Shown: piece after piece, positions 1 to 10,325 of the stretch
How positions within the stretch are numbered: position 1 is the first letter of the stretch
Layout: each line of letters opens with the position of its first letter
Source of the DNA: Scolanthus callimorphus
Lineage: Eukaryota; Cnidaria; Anthozoa; Actiniaria; Edwardsiidae
Length of the DNA: 64,000 nucleotides
Reading direction: 5' to 3'
Assembly: GCA_033964015.1 (NCBI GenBank)
Contig: CM066913.1
Span: 28,422,790 to 28,486,789, forward strand
Notes under the pieces: generated by a model
Databases searched by the model: none
Seen by the model: the letters and a program-made list of their open reading frames with translations, nothing else
What the model was told of the DNA's origin: nothing
Program-made: the position numbers and the translations under genes

Positions 1-7
1 TTGATTC

Positions 8-75
8 GCTCTCTGGCGCAATGTGTTGAGCGTCAGGTTGCAAATTGAAAGGTTACGGGTTCGACTACAGGCTGG
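8..75 (+). repeat. tRNA-like sequence, possible SINE head
   Basis: The stretch reads like a degraded tRNA promoter. An A-box-like TGGCGCAATGTG lies about 45 bases before a B-box-like GGGTTCGACTAC. No complete cloverleaf can be folded by eye, so it is more likely the tRNA-derived head of a SINE than a functional tRNA gene. It could be chance. Confidence 0.28.
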
Positions 76-117
76 GCATTATGATTTCTTTTTCTTTTAT
101 TAGGAATCGTAATCAAT

Positions 118-358
118 AGGGTGGCGAATGGTCAATGCGAGAATTCCGAGAACGCGAGAACGCCGCTTTCAAAATCCGAGACCGAGATCTCGATTTGAGA
201 TTCGCCATATAAACACAACAAACTGGAAAATCCGTGAACCGAGACGACCTGAAAAAAAATCCGAGATCCGAGAACGGCAAATTAAAAAATACGAGAATTC
301 GAGAACGCCTAAAATTTCGCGAGAAAACAGTTTTTTTGAAGGACCATTCGCCACCCCT
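118..358. mobile_element. MITE with AGGGTGGCGAATGGTC TIRs and 6-bp TSD
   Basis: The inverted ends are AGGGTGGCGAATGGTC on the left and, reverse-complemented, AGGGGTGGCGAATGGTCC on the right. The direct repeat ATCAAT flanks both sides (112-117 and 359-364) and would be a 6-bp target duplication. The inside is purine-rich with GAGAACG-type motifs and has no convincing gene; the open frame across it is low-complexity. Confidence 0.7.
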
Positions 359-364
359 ATCAAT

Positions 365-998
365 GTCGCTAGATGGTGCTTGAAGTAAATCGAATGCTAA
401 TCGAATCGAAATTGTGCTAACGCAGAAGTCGTGCTAACGCAGAAGTCCCACATCATACCAATACTCCTTCATTTGCGCTGCGCGCGCATGAATGAGTAAA
501 AACGACCTACAATAATTACTCAAAGGATCGAGAAATGCCCGAAAAGAAGCCATGGAATCCAAAGATTTGGTAGAATGGGGAATAACAATCAAGTTGGAGT
601 ATTTTCTTTGCCGGCTTGCTCCTGAAATTCTTCCAGTCGGAGTTTCAAGGCCGAGAAATGACAGCTAACTGCGGAAACGTGCTATCACGCATTACGCCTC
701 AAAGGATAAAAATACGCGAAGAAGAAGCCATAGAATAGAAACATTGGGTCGAGGGATGAGGAAGGGATCGAGGAATGATAAATTTGGCTAAAACTATCTC
801 TAGTAGAAGAGCAGAAAGCAGAAAGAAGTGGAAGCACCAGAGACCTCAGAGAGACCTAGACGGAAATTGCGCCCGGGAAGAAGGGGAAGAAGCCGGGCAA
901 AGCAAGAGAGGCATCCTCTTCTTTTCCATCATATCTTTTTGAGACTACTCGATAGTCGAGGATTAACATGGAAACGGTTTCGTTTGTTCCCCTATTTT
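365..998. other. Intergenic, no feature recognised
   Basis: No recognisable coding sequence or repeat structure was found. A short direct repeat GTGCTAACGCAGAAGTC occurs near 415-445. The rest appears to be unique or very old repeat-derived DNA. Confidence 0.4.
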
Positions 999-1007
999 CG
1001 GCTCTCC

Positions 1008-1103
1008 TAGCCTGCGAACATCCGGTACACGCGAGCTTAACCTTTAGGGTTACGGTACTAACCCTAAAGGTTAAGCTCGTGTGTACCGGATGCGCGCAGG
1101 CTA
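1008..1103. mobile_element. 96-bp hairpin MITE, MULE-like (9-bp TSD)
   Basis: This is an almost perfect palindrome with arms of about 44 bases starting TAGCCTGCG and a short loop near 1052-1059. The flanks are identical 9-bp repeats CGGCTCTCC (999-1007 and 1104-1112), the target duplication size of Mutator-like elements. The arm contains AACCTTTAGGGTT, which only resembles telomeric repeat. It is non-coding and non-autonomous. Confidence 0.75.
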
Positions 1104-1563
1104 CGGCTCTCCTCGACAGCTGATGGACTAACACTATTTTTTTTGAAAACAAAAGCTTTCGGTACCTGAAGTCCTTGAAACGACACAACGCCTGACGAGC
1201 GCCGACACCGAGCGTGGTATAATTGGATCTCTGTTCTGGATCTCAAATGAACTTCACTTTACAGGAAGCGGAAATAAACTGGAAACAAGTTTCAAAGTTT
1301 CTATTATTGCAATTATTGACAAACGTCTTTGTTCATGACCACCACGTGACCCGAAGCGGCGAGATTAGTGAAAGTAAAGTTGTAACACACGATAGCCTGC
1401 TCTGTTTGTTTTCGAGAGGAGTCGTTTTTACGAGGAAAATTACAGGCTGCAATTCTATTAATTAGACATATTTTCTACTTCTCCACTGAATGCGAAAGTG
1501 TCAGGACTATAGCTGAATTCACAGGAACTGAAAACGTTTGTCACGAGTTACAGTACAACAACA

Positions 1564-1584
1564 ATGGCGCCCAAAATCGAGCGA
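1564..1584 (+). CDS. Possible first coding exon of an unrecognised gene
   Basis: An ATG in good context (acaATGGcg) opens a seven-codon frame reading MAPKIER, which ends exactly at a consensus donor gtgagt at 1585. The phase (0) is compatible with the candidate exon at 6101-6221. The stretch is far too short to identify a family, and the connection is inference. Without RNA evidence this may be a chance ATG-donor pair. It was chosen because both junctions and the phase agree and because the proposed intron contains only MITEs and repeat DNA. Confidence 0.25.
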
Positions 1585-1774
1585 GTGAGTTTCCGTGTTT
1601 TGCCGTGTTTTGTGGGTTCTTCAGCTCCCTAAAGACATGGAATAGCTTTGAAAGTCGCGGATATAATGGATGCGGTGTGGATTGGAAACTCACTGTTCGC
1701 TGGAGTTGGACAAACATTCAGTATGAAGTGGATTAAACTGCAAACTCTTTGGTAAGAATGTTTTTTTGGTTTTA

Positions 1775-2200
1775 TGCACCAGTCATTTGCTTCCACCGAC
1801 CCCCAACCCCCGCGACATGCGGGGATTTTGCCAGGCAATAGTGGGGGAAATATCAGTGGTTTTGTCTTGTATTCGTGCCCCGATCCCCAGGGAGTTTACT
1901 TCAAATTTTGCTATGGCTCAGATAACCGGCCGGTGGAATTGCGGGGGAAACAAAACATCTGTCTTTTTCATTTCGGAAAAGACACTCTACTGGTTTTGAT
2001 AGTATTAGGAAAGTTTCTTGTATCCATCTTGTGGAGGGTGGAATTTGTCCCTTGGGTGTAGGAAATGTTTCCCCGGGGTGTAGGGAATTTGCCTAGGCGT
2101 TCTCCCCTGGTAGGCGGTGGAATTATTTCAAATTTGACAACATCTGTTTCATATTCCCCTGCTGTGTTGCGGGGGTTGGTAGAAACAAATGACTAGTGCA
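1775..2200. mobile_element. Harbinger-like MITE, TGCACCAG ends, TTA TSD
   Basis: The inverted ends are TGCACCAGTCATTTGCTTCC on the left and TGCACTAGTCATTTGTTTCT reading in from the right, followed by C-rich stretches. TTA lies directly outside both ends (1772-1774 and 2201-2203). A 3-bp TWA duplication is typical of PIF/Harbinger. It has no transposase. Confidence 0.7.
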
Positions 2201-2367
2201 TTATGAGAAATATTTTCTCTGACTAGACGCGCGATCTCTTCAGGGAATTTGATTCCTCGGCCGTACGATTTAGAAAAGATGATCATAGACTTTCAACTGT
2301 GTTTTGGCGATTCATTGAATTATAGAATTGATTACTTTATTCTATCTATTGATAGCTATCTATTTAA

Positions 2368-2470
2368 CAATTAGACCTCAAGGCCGAATGTGCTATGATG
2401 AATAGACCATGAGGCCGAAGGCCGAATGGTCTATTGATATCATAGCACATGAGGACGAGAGGTCTAATTG
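2368..2470. repeat. 103-bp palindrome
   Basis: The arms begin CAATTAGACCTCAAGGCC and end GGTCTAATTG, with a GC-rich centre. It would form a strong hairpin. It abuts a second inverted repeat immediately downstream, so the two may be one compound foldback element. Confidence 0.6.
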
Positions 2471-2472
2471 TT

Positions 2473-2658
2473 TTAGTATAAACCAACTAGTTGGTCGGTT
2501 TTGGCAATGAATTCCATTATTTTATGTTGAAAAAATCAAGTTTTCTTGCAAAGAAAGGTGGTGGTTTCGCCAGGCACGGTCTATCACTAATAGACCATTA
2601 GTAGCTCAGCCAATCAGAATGCAGGATTTGTAATAGACCATTAGTTGGTTTATACTAA
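2473..2658. mobile_element. Short MITE, TTAGTATAAACC inverted ends
   Basis: The left end TTAGTATAAACCAACTAG is matched by TTAGTTGGTTTATACTAA on the right. About 150 bp of non-coding sequence lies between. I could not define a target duplication because the left side abuts another palindrome. Confidence 0.5.
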
Positions 2659-2722
2659 TATAAGTTATTTCTTGAAAACTTTCGACCTGTGTTTCAATTT
2701 GTTTTGGATTCTTCGTGAGTAA

Positions 2723-3252
2723 TGCACTAGTCAATTGAAACCCCCACCCCTAGGGACCCGGGGAAGGGTGGGGTTATCGTGGGGGTTTTAAAGCATTTTA
2801 AAACAAGAGTCTGTTCCGAGGGGGTGGTGGATTTGACTGGTTTTGATTCTGGAACCTGTCCCCACCCCCTAGGGAATGTTTATTTGCTTTCAAATAAATT
2901 ATTTCGGTCAATCTTTCACTTTGATTTTGGCCATGCAAATGTACATGTTAGCTATGATGCAATTCATTGGAATCATTCGATTTTAATGCATTTTTCTGTA
3001 CTTGCATCCCTTGTTTCATATAGGACACCACACTAGCTGAGGCCCACTCCCCTTTGACGATCATAGAAAGGTGTTGTTCTTTCTTTGATGCTTGCAAGTG
3101 TAAAGGTGATTTCGGAGGCCCCATGGGTAGGGGCATTTCACAGGAATTTCCTTCCGATGGAGTGGGGACTTAAACGGCTTTGTTCAGGGGTAAAATCAAA
3201 TCCCCAACCCTTCCTCGGGTCCCTAGGGTGGGGGTTTCAATTGACTAGTGCA
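2723..3252. mobile_element. Harbinger-like MITE, TGCACTAG ends, TAA TSD
   Basis: Long inverted ends start TGCACTAGTCAATTGAAACC and continue through CCCACCC(C)TAGGGACCC. TAA flanks both ends (2720-2722 and 3253-3255). The ends are clearly related to those of the element at 1775-2200, so the two are cousins in one TWA-targeting family. It is non-coding. Confidence 0.72.
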
Positions 3253-3255
3253 TAA

Positions 3256-4750
3256 CCGGTTTGTCCCCAGCCAAATATAAGTTAAATGTTATGCATCAAT
3301 AATATTTTCCTTCCCCAAAGGAAAGTGAGCAGAGTGCACAGAACGTTCTCCCATTTCTGTTGGATCAGAATAAAGAGAGCCTCTGTTATATGTTTCTGCC
3401 ATAGTTTCATTGTTTTCACCTCTTTCTAAAACCCAATAGAAGTATCTTGATCCAAGTGTTTCAAACTTTTCTCAGGGGGAGCATGCCCCCTCAAACAGAA
3501 ATTATTTTGTTTTTGTCTCATTTCTATTTCTCTCTTTCCCCCCCCCCCCTAAACCCCCATTTTTTCAGTATTTTAAGTGCAATTAGGTGAAATTCAAGTA
3601 CCTTTTATTTCTTTTCTGGACATCTTGTAAACCTGAAACTTCATGAATTTCAGACCCTTCTACAAAATTGCTCCACCCATAATATGGAGTTATGTATTTG
3701 GAACACTTTGGACTTTGCGGCCTTCTGCTTAACACCCGTATGGCCAGGAGTAGTGTCTGGTCCAATATCTTTTGAAGGTCTGCACGCAAGTATAGTAACT
3801 TGTGTTATTTCCATTATGAAATCTAGATGGCAACCTGTTTCAGCTGACTGTTTTTATAGAATTCGGTCAACATAGAGTTTCATTGTAGCACTCCAGGATG
3901 GAGAACTTTGACATTATATTTCTCCGTTTTTCATTTTGTTGTTCATGGCATACATTTAGTTTCCAAAATAGACCAAAATCAAGGAAGTGATTCTAAGTAT
4001 TTCAGTAACTGGATTTTTGGCCACTTTGCCAAAATTGCCCGGAATCCTGGTAAAATGTCTCATATTAATTTCTCTGGACAGGTGTATCTATCAATAATTA
4101 TCTTGTGAAATTATTCTACTTACTATTCTGTCAGATACTGCAGTTTTTTTCACTGAGGAATAAATATTGTCCTGAATAAATCATGAAAGTTATTGTGTCC
4201 CCTGGTTATTGTGTCCCCCAGCTGACCCCCAGCCAGTAATCCTCGTTGAGAGGGTTAGGCTGTATTGGAAAAAGAAAAAAAGTAAAGTCCCCCCCTGCCC
4301 AGAAGGGTGTTGAAAAGTGACCCCCACCCCTATGGAATTTCTAAAAACAAATTACAGTATTTGTATGGAAAAGAGCAGGGAGCATGCTAATTCTGACTGT
4401 AAGCCGTGGGACATGTGCCAAGCAATAAAATAAATCAAGCCAATCAAGCAATCAAATTTATTTGAAAATTTAGTCATTACAGAATTTGAAACTGCAAACT
4501 TTTTTTTAGGATTGAAAAGATTACCAATATTTTAGGGAAAGATTTTTTGGATATTGTGCAGGGATACAGCTGGGGCACCAAATGAGGCAAGATAGGGGGA
4601 TAAGGGGATATTTTGGTCCCCAGACTTGCCTTTATACAATCCCTCTGTGTTGAAATCAAACAATGCAATTGTGACCGACACAACTCTGGGCTGAGAGATA
4701 TGGTATTTGTGTAGGGACAGCATAAAACTGTCTATCTCAGGGGTCATATG
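3256..4750. other. Intergenic, AT-rich, MITE relic near 4285-4390
   Basis: No gene is recognised. A poly-C run sits near 3540. The stretch around 4285-4390 (TGTTGAAAAGTGACCCCC and TACAGTATTTGTATGGAAAA) matches the interior of the MITE at 14437-14610, so it is a decayed relative. The small open frames here carry no known motif. Confidence 0.4.
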
Positions 4751-4751
4751 A

Positions 4752-5214
4752 GTCAAGAAATAGGACAGGGGCAATTCTTGTTAGGGGCTGCTGTAAGGCC
4801 TAACAGCCCTAACAGTCCCAAACACCACAGGGCTGCAGGGAGGAAGCATTCCTTACTCCCACGTCTAAAGGCGGGGCACATATTATGATCAACACCTACA
4901 GCCCTAACAGCCCTGGCTGGCCTGACAACCCTAACAGCCAACAAACCTAACAGCCCTAACAAACCTAATAGTCCTAAACAGCAAAGAGGAAGCATTCCTA
5001 AAAGGCGGGGCACATATTATGATCAACACCTAACAGCCCTGTTAGGCTGTAAGGGCTGTTAGGTCTTTAAGTGGTGGTAGGGTTGTTAGGTGTTTATCAT
5101 AATTTGTGCCCCAGGTCTTTTAAGAGGTGGGAGTAAGGAATGTTTTCTCGATGCTGTTTGGGCTGTTAGGCCTAACAACAGCCCTAACAAGAATTTCCCT
5201 GTCCTATTCCTTGA
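4752..5214. mobile_element. Foldback element with CCTAACAG-type repeats
   Basis: The ends are inverted copies: GTCAAGAAATAGGACAGGGG on the left and the reverse complement of ccctgtcctattccttgac on the right. The arms extend well over 100 bases. The interior is built from repeated CCCTAACAG / CTGTTAGG words and from paired copies of a stretch containing GGCGGGGCACATATTATGAT. It is non-coding and probably a foldback-type DNA element. Confidence 0.65.
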
Positions 5215-5372
5215 CAGGGCAGGGGTTGGGCCAACTTTCTTGATTGTGCGTGCCGCATGTGTTAGCCACAACACCAAGATGTCTTGCATTTTTTTCTCAT
5301 GTGAAACAGGTGCCACTTTTGTCCCTACCCCAAAGTTGTCCTAGGGTCTTCTCCATCGTTTTTCAAAACGGT

Positions 5373-5508
5373 GGTTGACTCGGGAGAAGACCCTGGGGGA
5401 GGCTGAGTCACATGACCGTTTCACAACAAAGGACAACCTCGTTCCCATTTTTTCAAACAGTGGTCATGTGACTCAGCCTCCCCCAGGGTCTTCTACTCGA
5501 CCAACCGC
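5373..5508. repeat. Inverted repeat around AAGACCCTGGGGGAGGC
   Basis: The left arm contains GAAGACCCTGGGGGAGGCTG followed by AGTCACATGACC. The right arm is the exact inverse (GGTCATGTGACT...CAGGGTCTTC). The short loop lies near 5426-5460. Further partial copies of the AAGACCCTGGG word flank it. Confidence 0.6.
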
Positions 5509-6100
5509 CATCTTGAAAATTACCCACAAGACCCTGGGGATGAGGTTGATATCTCGCCTCATGTGAACAAGCCAAGGTGTAGACAAGGTGTCTACATTTT
5601 TATTAGTTGAGTTGTCCTCATGCTTTTTGTGTTTTGTAAAAAGACACAAAGGCAATAATATTAGTCTAAATATAATAAATGTATTTTTTGATACTACAAT
5701 TAGCTACTACCATCTTTAATTCCTTATAATATAGTTGGGAGCTCCGCTTTTAGGCAGTGCCTAAATCTATATATTATGGCCATGCGGAGATACAAATACA
5801 AATTTTAACTTTGAGTGTTAAAATATATAAATTTTGAAAACAAGAAGATAAAATTTGTATCTCCCAGTGGCCATGTAATATTCTTTGTTATATAAACAAA
5901 TTATAAGTTTATTTGAGTAAAACCTAAAACTCGAGAATGGAGCACAGGCAAGTGTGTTAAACTTGGATATTGCTCTTCTGGTTTTTCTATTGGTTGATTA
6001 GCATACCATGCCAAGTTGCCACACTATCTGTTGCTGCGAGCACTTCACTTTCTATTAGAAACTTCTAGTTAATAAAAGAAAATATTGTGTATGTTTTCAG

Positions 6101-6221
6101 AAAGTCGGCCAAAAAAGGCGGCTTAGACTAGAGGTGATTCGAGATGTACGGCTCGAATTTCTAGTGCCGAAGGGACTGCTTAGAAATCTCAAGAGTGAAG
6201 CCAAACAACAGAAACATATAA
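6101..6221 (+). CDS. Candidate internal exon, product unknown
   Basis: A 121-base open stretch sits between an acceptor (gtatgttttcag) and a donor (gtgagt). Read in phase 0 it encodes about 40 basic residues beginning KVGQKRRLRLEV and ending KSEAKQQKH. There is no stop in this frame, and one other frame is closed by an internal TAG. The phase matches the ATG-containing stretch at 1564-1584. I do not recognise the family. No third exon could be found downstream, where DNA is dominated by transposons, so if this is a gene its 3' part may have been lost. The donor lies only a few bases from a palindromic MITE at 6226. Confidence 0.3.
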
Positions 6222-6225
6222 GTGA

Positions 6226-6455
6226 GTATTTGTTTGGTAACCTGTACTACTCACACTTCCCATAACATCCATTAAAGCCACCCTATAAGTCTTTGAATGT
6301 GTTGTTTTTTTTTCACGCCAAACATCGGTCCAAAATGCATCTCATTATCTCAGGGTGATATTTTCTGTAAAGATTTTTTACCATTCAAAGACTTATAGGG
6401 TGGCTTTAATGGCTGTTATGGGAAGTGTGAGTAGTACAGTTTACCAAACAAATAC
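6226..6455. mobile_element. 230-bp palindromic MITE
   Basis: The ends GTATTTGTTTGG...CCAAACAAATAC are inverted. The arms continue through ACTACTCACACTTCCCATAA and CCACCCTATAAGTCTTTGAA for roughly 70-75 bases. The loop is AT-rich. It is non-coding. Confidence 0.65.
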
Positions 6456-6999
6456 GTTTTTGCGGCTTGTTATGATGCGAGTGGGGTTGCCAGCCACTCA
6501 AAATTGGAGTTTCACTCAGCAAAAATACAAAAGAGGCGTGGTCGACAAATTTCATGTGCCTGTATCTCGAAAACTATTAAGTCCTTGACGCTGAAATTTT
6601 GTAATCTTGTTATTGACCTTGAAAAGGCACTCAAAATGTTATTTTTATGGAAATCGGAGAGGGTCAATTTACGGCATTGGTCGATTTGACGTGGAATGAC
6701 CCTCTTGTGAAAGAAACAGGAGCGTGTATTTATAATCCAATAACTGTAGAATCCAGAGATTTATTTAAAGACATCCTAGAGAGCCCAGAAAAGACTAACG
6801 AGTGCATTGAAAATTCTGATTACGATTTTATAGAATCGAATTATTATACAATAAAACAAATGGGGTAAAATGTTCTCGAATATTAAGGACGTTGGATTCT
6901 CACATCAAACCAAAACTCAAATCAAAAAGGTTCAAACAAAGCAAAACATTGTAATCAGGGTAATTTTATTTGCAATCAATTATGTGAAGAAAACAGAGA

Positions 7000-7270
7000 G
7001 TGCACTTCCTTAATGAATTTGCTGAGTACCCTTTTTCTTCCCTGTTCAATTTTCAAGCCCTTCAATTTGTCCACCTTTGGAAAGTAGTAAGTTACCTAAT
7101 CTCTTTGATGATTATTTTCAATACTCAAGTTCTGTCCACAATTACCAAACAATGTTTTCAACTAAGCAAAATTTCAGAAAGCCACGATCAAGAACGGTAC
7201 AATTTGCAGCCATTGATCTATGGCGAGAAATTCCAACAGACCTTAAAAATCTTCCCTCTACTATTTTCCC
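7000..7270 (+). pseudogene. 3' remnant of a LINE reverse transcriptase
   Basis: The translated pieces (LPNLFDDYFQYSSSVHNYQT and AAIDLWREIPTDLKNL) resemble the conserved C-terminal tail of non-LTR retrotransposon reverse transcriptases. The same pattern (FKHIFQYASNVHGYN, TAIDIWKDLPSQFKDL) occurs in the LINE copy at 27797-28275. The remnant is split over two frames and is cut off by an unrelated repeat at about 7280. It is a dead fragment. Confidence 0.6.
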
Positions 7271-7284
7271 ACGATTTTTCACCT

Positions 7285-7690
7285 ATAGATCAATTTTGCT
7301 CGATTTCTGTTGTATTGAAGTTCACGACATTTGCAAAGGCCATTCCGAAGTTTTTTAAGACGGCCAAAAACTTTTCCAAAGTTCTCTGTTGGTTGTGCTT
7401 CTCTATCTCACGGTCTGCTGGTTAGACTTGATTGTCTTCATATGCAAATTTGTATCCTTAAACATTTTCCCGCTTGCTGGAATGTTGAATGATCCGAATT
7501 TGCATGAAAGATACAGCGAAGTCGAACCAACAGACCGTGTGCTAGACAAACACAACCAACAGAGAACTTTGGAATTTTTTTGGGCGTCTTAAAAACTTCA
7601 ATTGAGCTAAGGCCTTCGGATTGGCCTTTTCAAATGTCATGAAATCGAGCAAAATTGATCGATAGGTTTTTGAATTGCATATACGAAGTC
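7285..7690. repeat. Foldback of a dispersed repeat also found at module A junctions
   Basis: The left arm (about 7285-7402) contains CTATAGATCAATTTTGCTCG and runs to TTCTCTGTTGGTTG. The right arm (about 7545-7690) is the same sequence inverted. The same unit occurs singly at about 23375-23490 and 45453-45555. It is non-coding. Confidence 0.6.
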
Positions 7691-7701
7691 TATTAAAATA
7701 A

Positions 7702-8485
7702 GTGGACCATTTGATACTTGATGGGGGGGAGGGGGGCGGGGGTTGATTCCCCAAAAAAAATTCGAGCAAGCCTCTGACCTGGAAAAAAAATATCGCGCAA
7801 GAAAAGCTGGTGGCGAAAAAAAATCGAGCAAACTCACTCTAAAACTCTCCTGGTTTACTGTTTTTAGGGAACCTGATGCATTTATAATTAGAGGGATTTT
7901 TAGGTCGGCTCGCGCTTCGCGCTCGCCATCTACAACAAATAAAACGCTTAGATGTTTTAAAATTTCAATAATTTCAGAAAACGATAAGTAAAGGTTTACT
8001 TACTGTCAACTGATATTGCAGCAGCGTCGCGCTCATAAAAAGCGCATGCTGTGGTGTAGTATTACAAACTACAACATCATCGTACTAGGCATGGTTCAAA
8101 TTTTTATGTTTTTATTCAGTGACTCCATTTCTTCATCTCCCAGAAAAAAGAATATCATTAACATCGTGAAAATCGCGGCGCGCTTCGCGCGCATTGAGGA
8201 ACATACAAGCAAACTTCTCAGTTGTCAGCCCTCGTTCGTAAACCCGAACTGATCCTGACTTCGCGACAATGCGAACATAAGGAGAACGAAATCAAACTTT
8301 ATTGAAGTGATCAAATGGGGGGAAATCGAAGTGATGTCTCGAACCAAAAAAAGAAATATCAGGAAAAAATATCGAGCACACTCACGATCTAGGGAAAAAA
8401 ATTCGAGCAGCAAAACTGGACGCGAAAAAATATCGAGCCCAAAAAAATCAGCCACTCCCCCATCAAATATCAAATGGTCCGTCCC
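7702..8485. mobile_element. Harbinger-like MITE, GGGACGGACCATTTG ends, TAA TSD
   Basis: Read on the minus strand the element starts GGGACGGACCATTTGATA, and the other end reads GTGGACCATTTGATAC. TAA flanks it on both sides (7699-7701 and 8486-8488). The same flanking sequence without the element occurs near 23345 and 38903 (TTTAGCATTACTTTAATAG), confirming the insertion point. The interior has paired G-rich runs and repeated AAAATTCGAGCA words. Confidence 0.8.
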
Positions 8486-8488
8486 TAA

Positions 8489-9485
8489 TGCTAAACTGGT
8501 AGAAAATGCGACGACTAGATCCGCAGAAGTACTAGACATATTACAGTACGACTTCTTTTTTGGAGAGCTGCCCTAAAATAGGGAAAACCGCAATTAAGAT
8601 ATGCAGTTCGGGCCCCCTGTGCTGGGATCACGTGTCACATGCGCTGCGTCCCTTGGGAATTTACTGTATGAATATCAGGACGAAAACAGCTCATCAAACT
8701 TTGACGTGAAAATACGCTATTTTCCTTTCTACCTCTGGCAAAACAAATGGCGTAGTGCTAAAGATTATGATGTCTTCTACTTGTGTGTCGAATTTGGAGG
8801 AATGCAGGCAAGTGGAAATTAGGTGTTAGTGGGTATATAGAATAACGATTCCCAAAGGGAATTACGTCATAAACACACAGTGTAAACATAACAACAAAAA
8901 AGTATAATCTCAATACGGTTAGGTGATCAAACTTGGTCGGTGTTGTATGAATGGCCAAGGACCTTCGTTCTCGACTCATCAAAGCCCCAGTACATCTTTT
9001 GTAAACTACACTCCCTACAAAACAAAAACAAATAGCTTCCTGTACGCTACCGCAAAAGGACAAATTAATATTGCCGCTTTATTGGTTCTTTATTCTGCTC
9101 ATTTCTTTTATTTTGTAATTTTGTTTTGATACTTAAATAAGGAATGTTAGGCAACTTCAAATCAAAGTATTTAATTACTAGAAGTTTCTAATAGAAAGTA
9201 AGTGCTGCGAGAGTGGCCCATGGTTTATGACGGTCAGATATCCCTTGTGGTTGCTCCGAGTAATTATTTAGATTAGGTCCAACCTTTCATGCGATATCGG
9301 TTTCGCGATGCGCACGTCTTACACTCACGAAGTGGTCGAATATTGTGACTCTGATTAGTGATTGTGACTGTAAAACGTAAGAACCTTTGTGTGGTCAGTA
9401 CTTCATTATTTATAGCACTGCTGTGCATTAGATTTGAAACCTGACAAAAAAACAACAACTATCACGCAGATAATTGTTTCTTTTT
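8489..9485. other. Unassigned sequence, one direct repeat
   Basis: A 74-codon open frame at 8601-8822 begins MQFGPPVLGSRVTCAASLG and has no recognised motif. A stretch at about 9090-9210 recurs at about 9815-9925 (ACTAGAAGTTTCTAATAGAA), and an inverted piece occurs at about 6035-6075. It is therefore a dispersed repeat, possibly part of the neighbouring DIRS element. No gene is supported. Confidence 0.35.
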
Positions 9486-9493
9486 TAACGTTG

Positions 9494-9799
9494 CAGTCAA
9501 AAGACACAAAGCGTGCCCCCTAGGCCTAGAGTCGAATAGTCAATTCATTTTCCAATTTGATTTCATTATTCAATACAAAATGCATTTTTCAATTCAATAT
9601 TAAAAATGTTAAATGCTCAAATTTTGCTGATTTCTGAATAAGCAATTGTTCACCCAGAGTAATTATGTAGATTACAAAATTTTCAATATTGATTTGAAAA
9701 TTGCATTTTGGGATTGAATAATGAAATCAATAATGGAATAATGAATTGAATATTCAACTCTGGGGGGGGGGGGGGGGCACGCTTCAAATCTTTTGACTG
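9494..9799. mobile_element. hAT-like palindromic MITE
   Basis: The ends are inverted: CAGTCAAAAGACACAAAGCG on the left and CAGTCAAAAGATTTGAAGCG reading in from the right. Arms of about 110 bases are rich in TTCAAT and ATTGAA words, and a G15 run is present. The imperfect 8-bp flanks TAACGTTG and TAATGTAG fit a worn hAT-type duplication. Non-coding. Confidence 0.6.
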
Positions 9800-9929
9800 T
9801 AATGTAGTTTGTCTGCACAATTCTTTTATTTTGTAATTTTGATATTTAAATAAGGAATATTAGGCAACTTCAAATCAAAGTATTTAATTACTAGAAGTTT
9901 CTAATAGAAAGTGAAGTGCTGCGAGCGCT

Positions 9930-10135
9930 GCTGTAAATAGTGAGCGAGTTGGAAACGGAGGACAAGCCCGTATTCAAAAGAAGGGAATGAGTATCAGTTC
10001 CAGCATTACAAGAGGTTCAGAGAACCAGTGAGAGGGCTCTCCATGCACTGCAGAGTGGTGATCGGAGAAAGCCAAGGAACAACTAAGAGAAGGTATCAAA
10101 CTTATTCAGGAGAGACAGAAACTCGTAAGATTAGC
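9930..10135 (+). pseudogene. DIRS-like ORF1 fragment, 5' part (interrupted)
   Basis: Pieces of a conserved DIRS-type ORF1 protein are readable across frameshifts: SELETEDKPVFKR, then GNEYQFQHYKRFREPV, then EGIKLIQERQKLVRLA. The reading stops at the insertion at 10136. If one copy of the 6-bp duplication and the inserted DNA are removed, the frame continues directly at 16145 as VRLADKYEFGW, in phase. This piece and 16145-17690 are therefore one original element. The homology is from my recollection of coral DIRS ORF1 proteins and was not searched. Confidence 0.65.
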
Positions 10136-10179
10136 CAGGAGGTTTACCGGAGCCGTTCCTCAAAAACCGTTCCCCCATA

Positions 10180-10325
10180 AAGAAAATCTGCTGGCTGGAA
10201 ATTACGAATCTAGAGACCTTCCTGGCTGAGATTTTTAACATACTGGTTCCCGGCTAGGAAATTTAACCAAATGTTACACGTCCTGGCTGGATTTCTTAAC
10301 CGCATGCTGGCTGCTCGCTGTTGGC
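10180..10325. repeat. Left subterminal CTGGCTGG repeats of E1
   Basis: At least five degenerate copies of a word close to CTGGCTGGAAATTT occur here (CTGCTGGCTGGAAATTAC, TTCCTGGCTGAGATTTTT, CCCGGCTAGGAAATTT, GTCCTGGCTGGATTTCTT, ATGCTGGCTGCTCG). Spacing is about 30 bases. Subterminal repeats of this kind are often transposase-binding sites in DNA transposons; that role is inferred here. Confidence 0.6.

Noticed and set aside
128..388. 86-codon arginine-rich frame
   Set aside because: It lies across a MITE with TIRs and target duplication; low-complexity translation of GAGAACG repeats.
1030..1085. Telomeric repeat (TTAGGG)
   Set aside because: Only one or two degenerate units occur within the arms of a hairpin MITE; not a telomere remnant.
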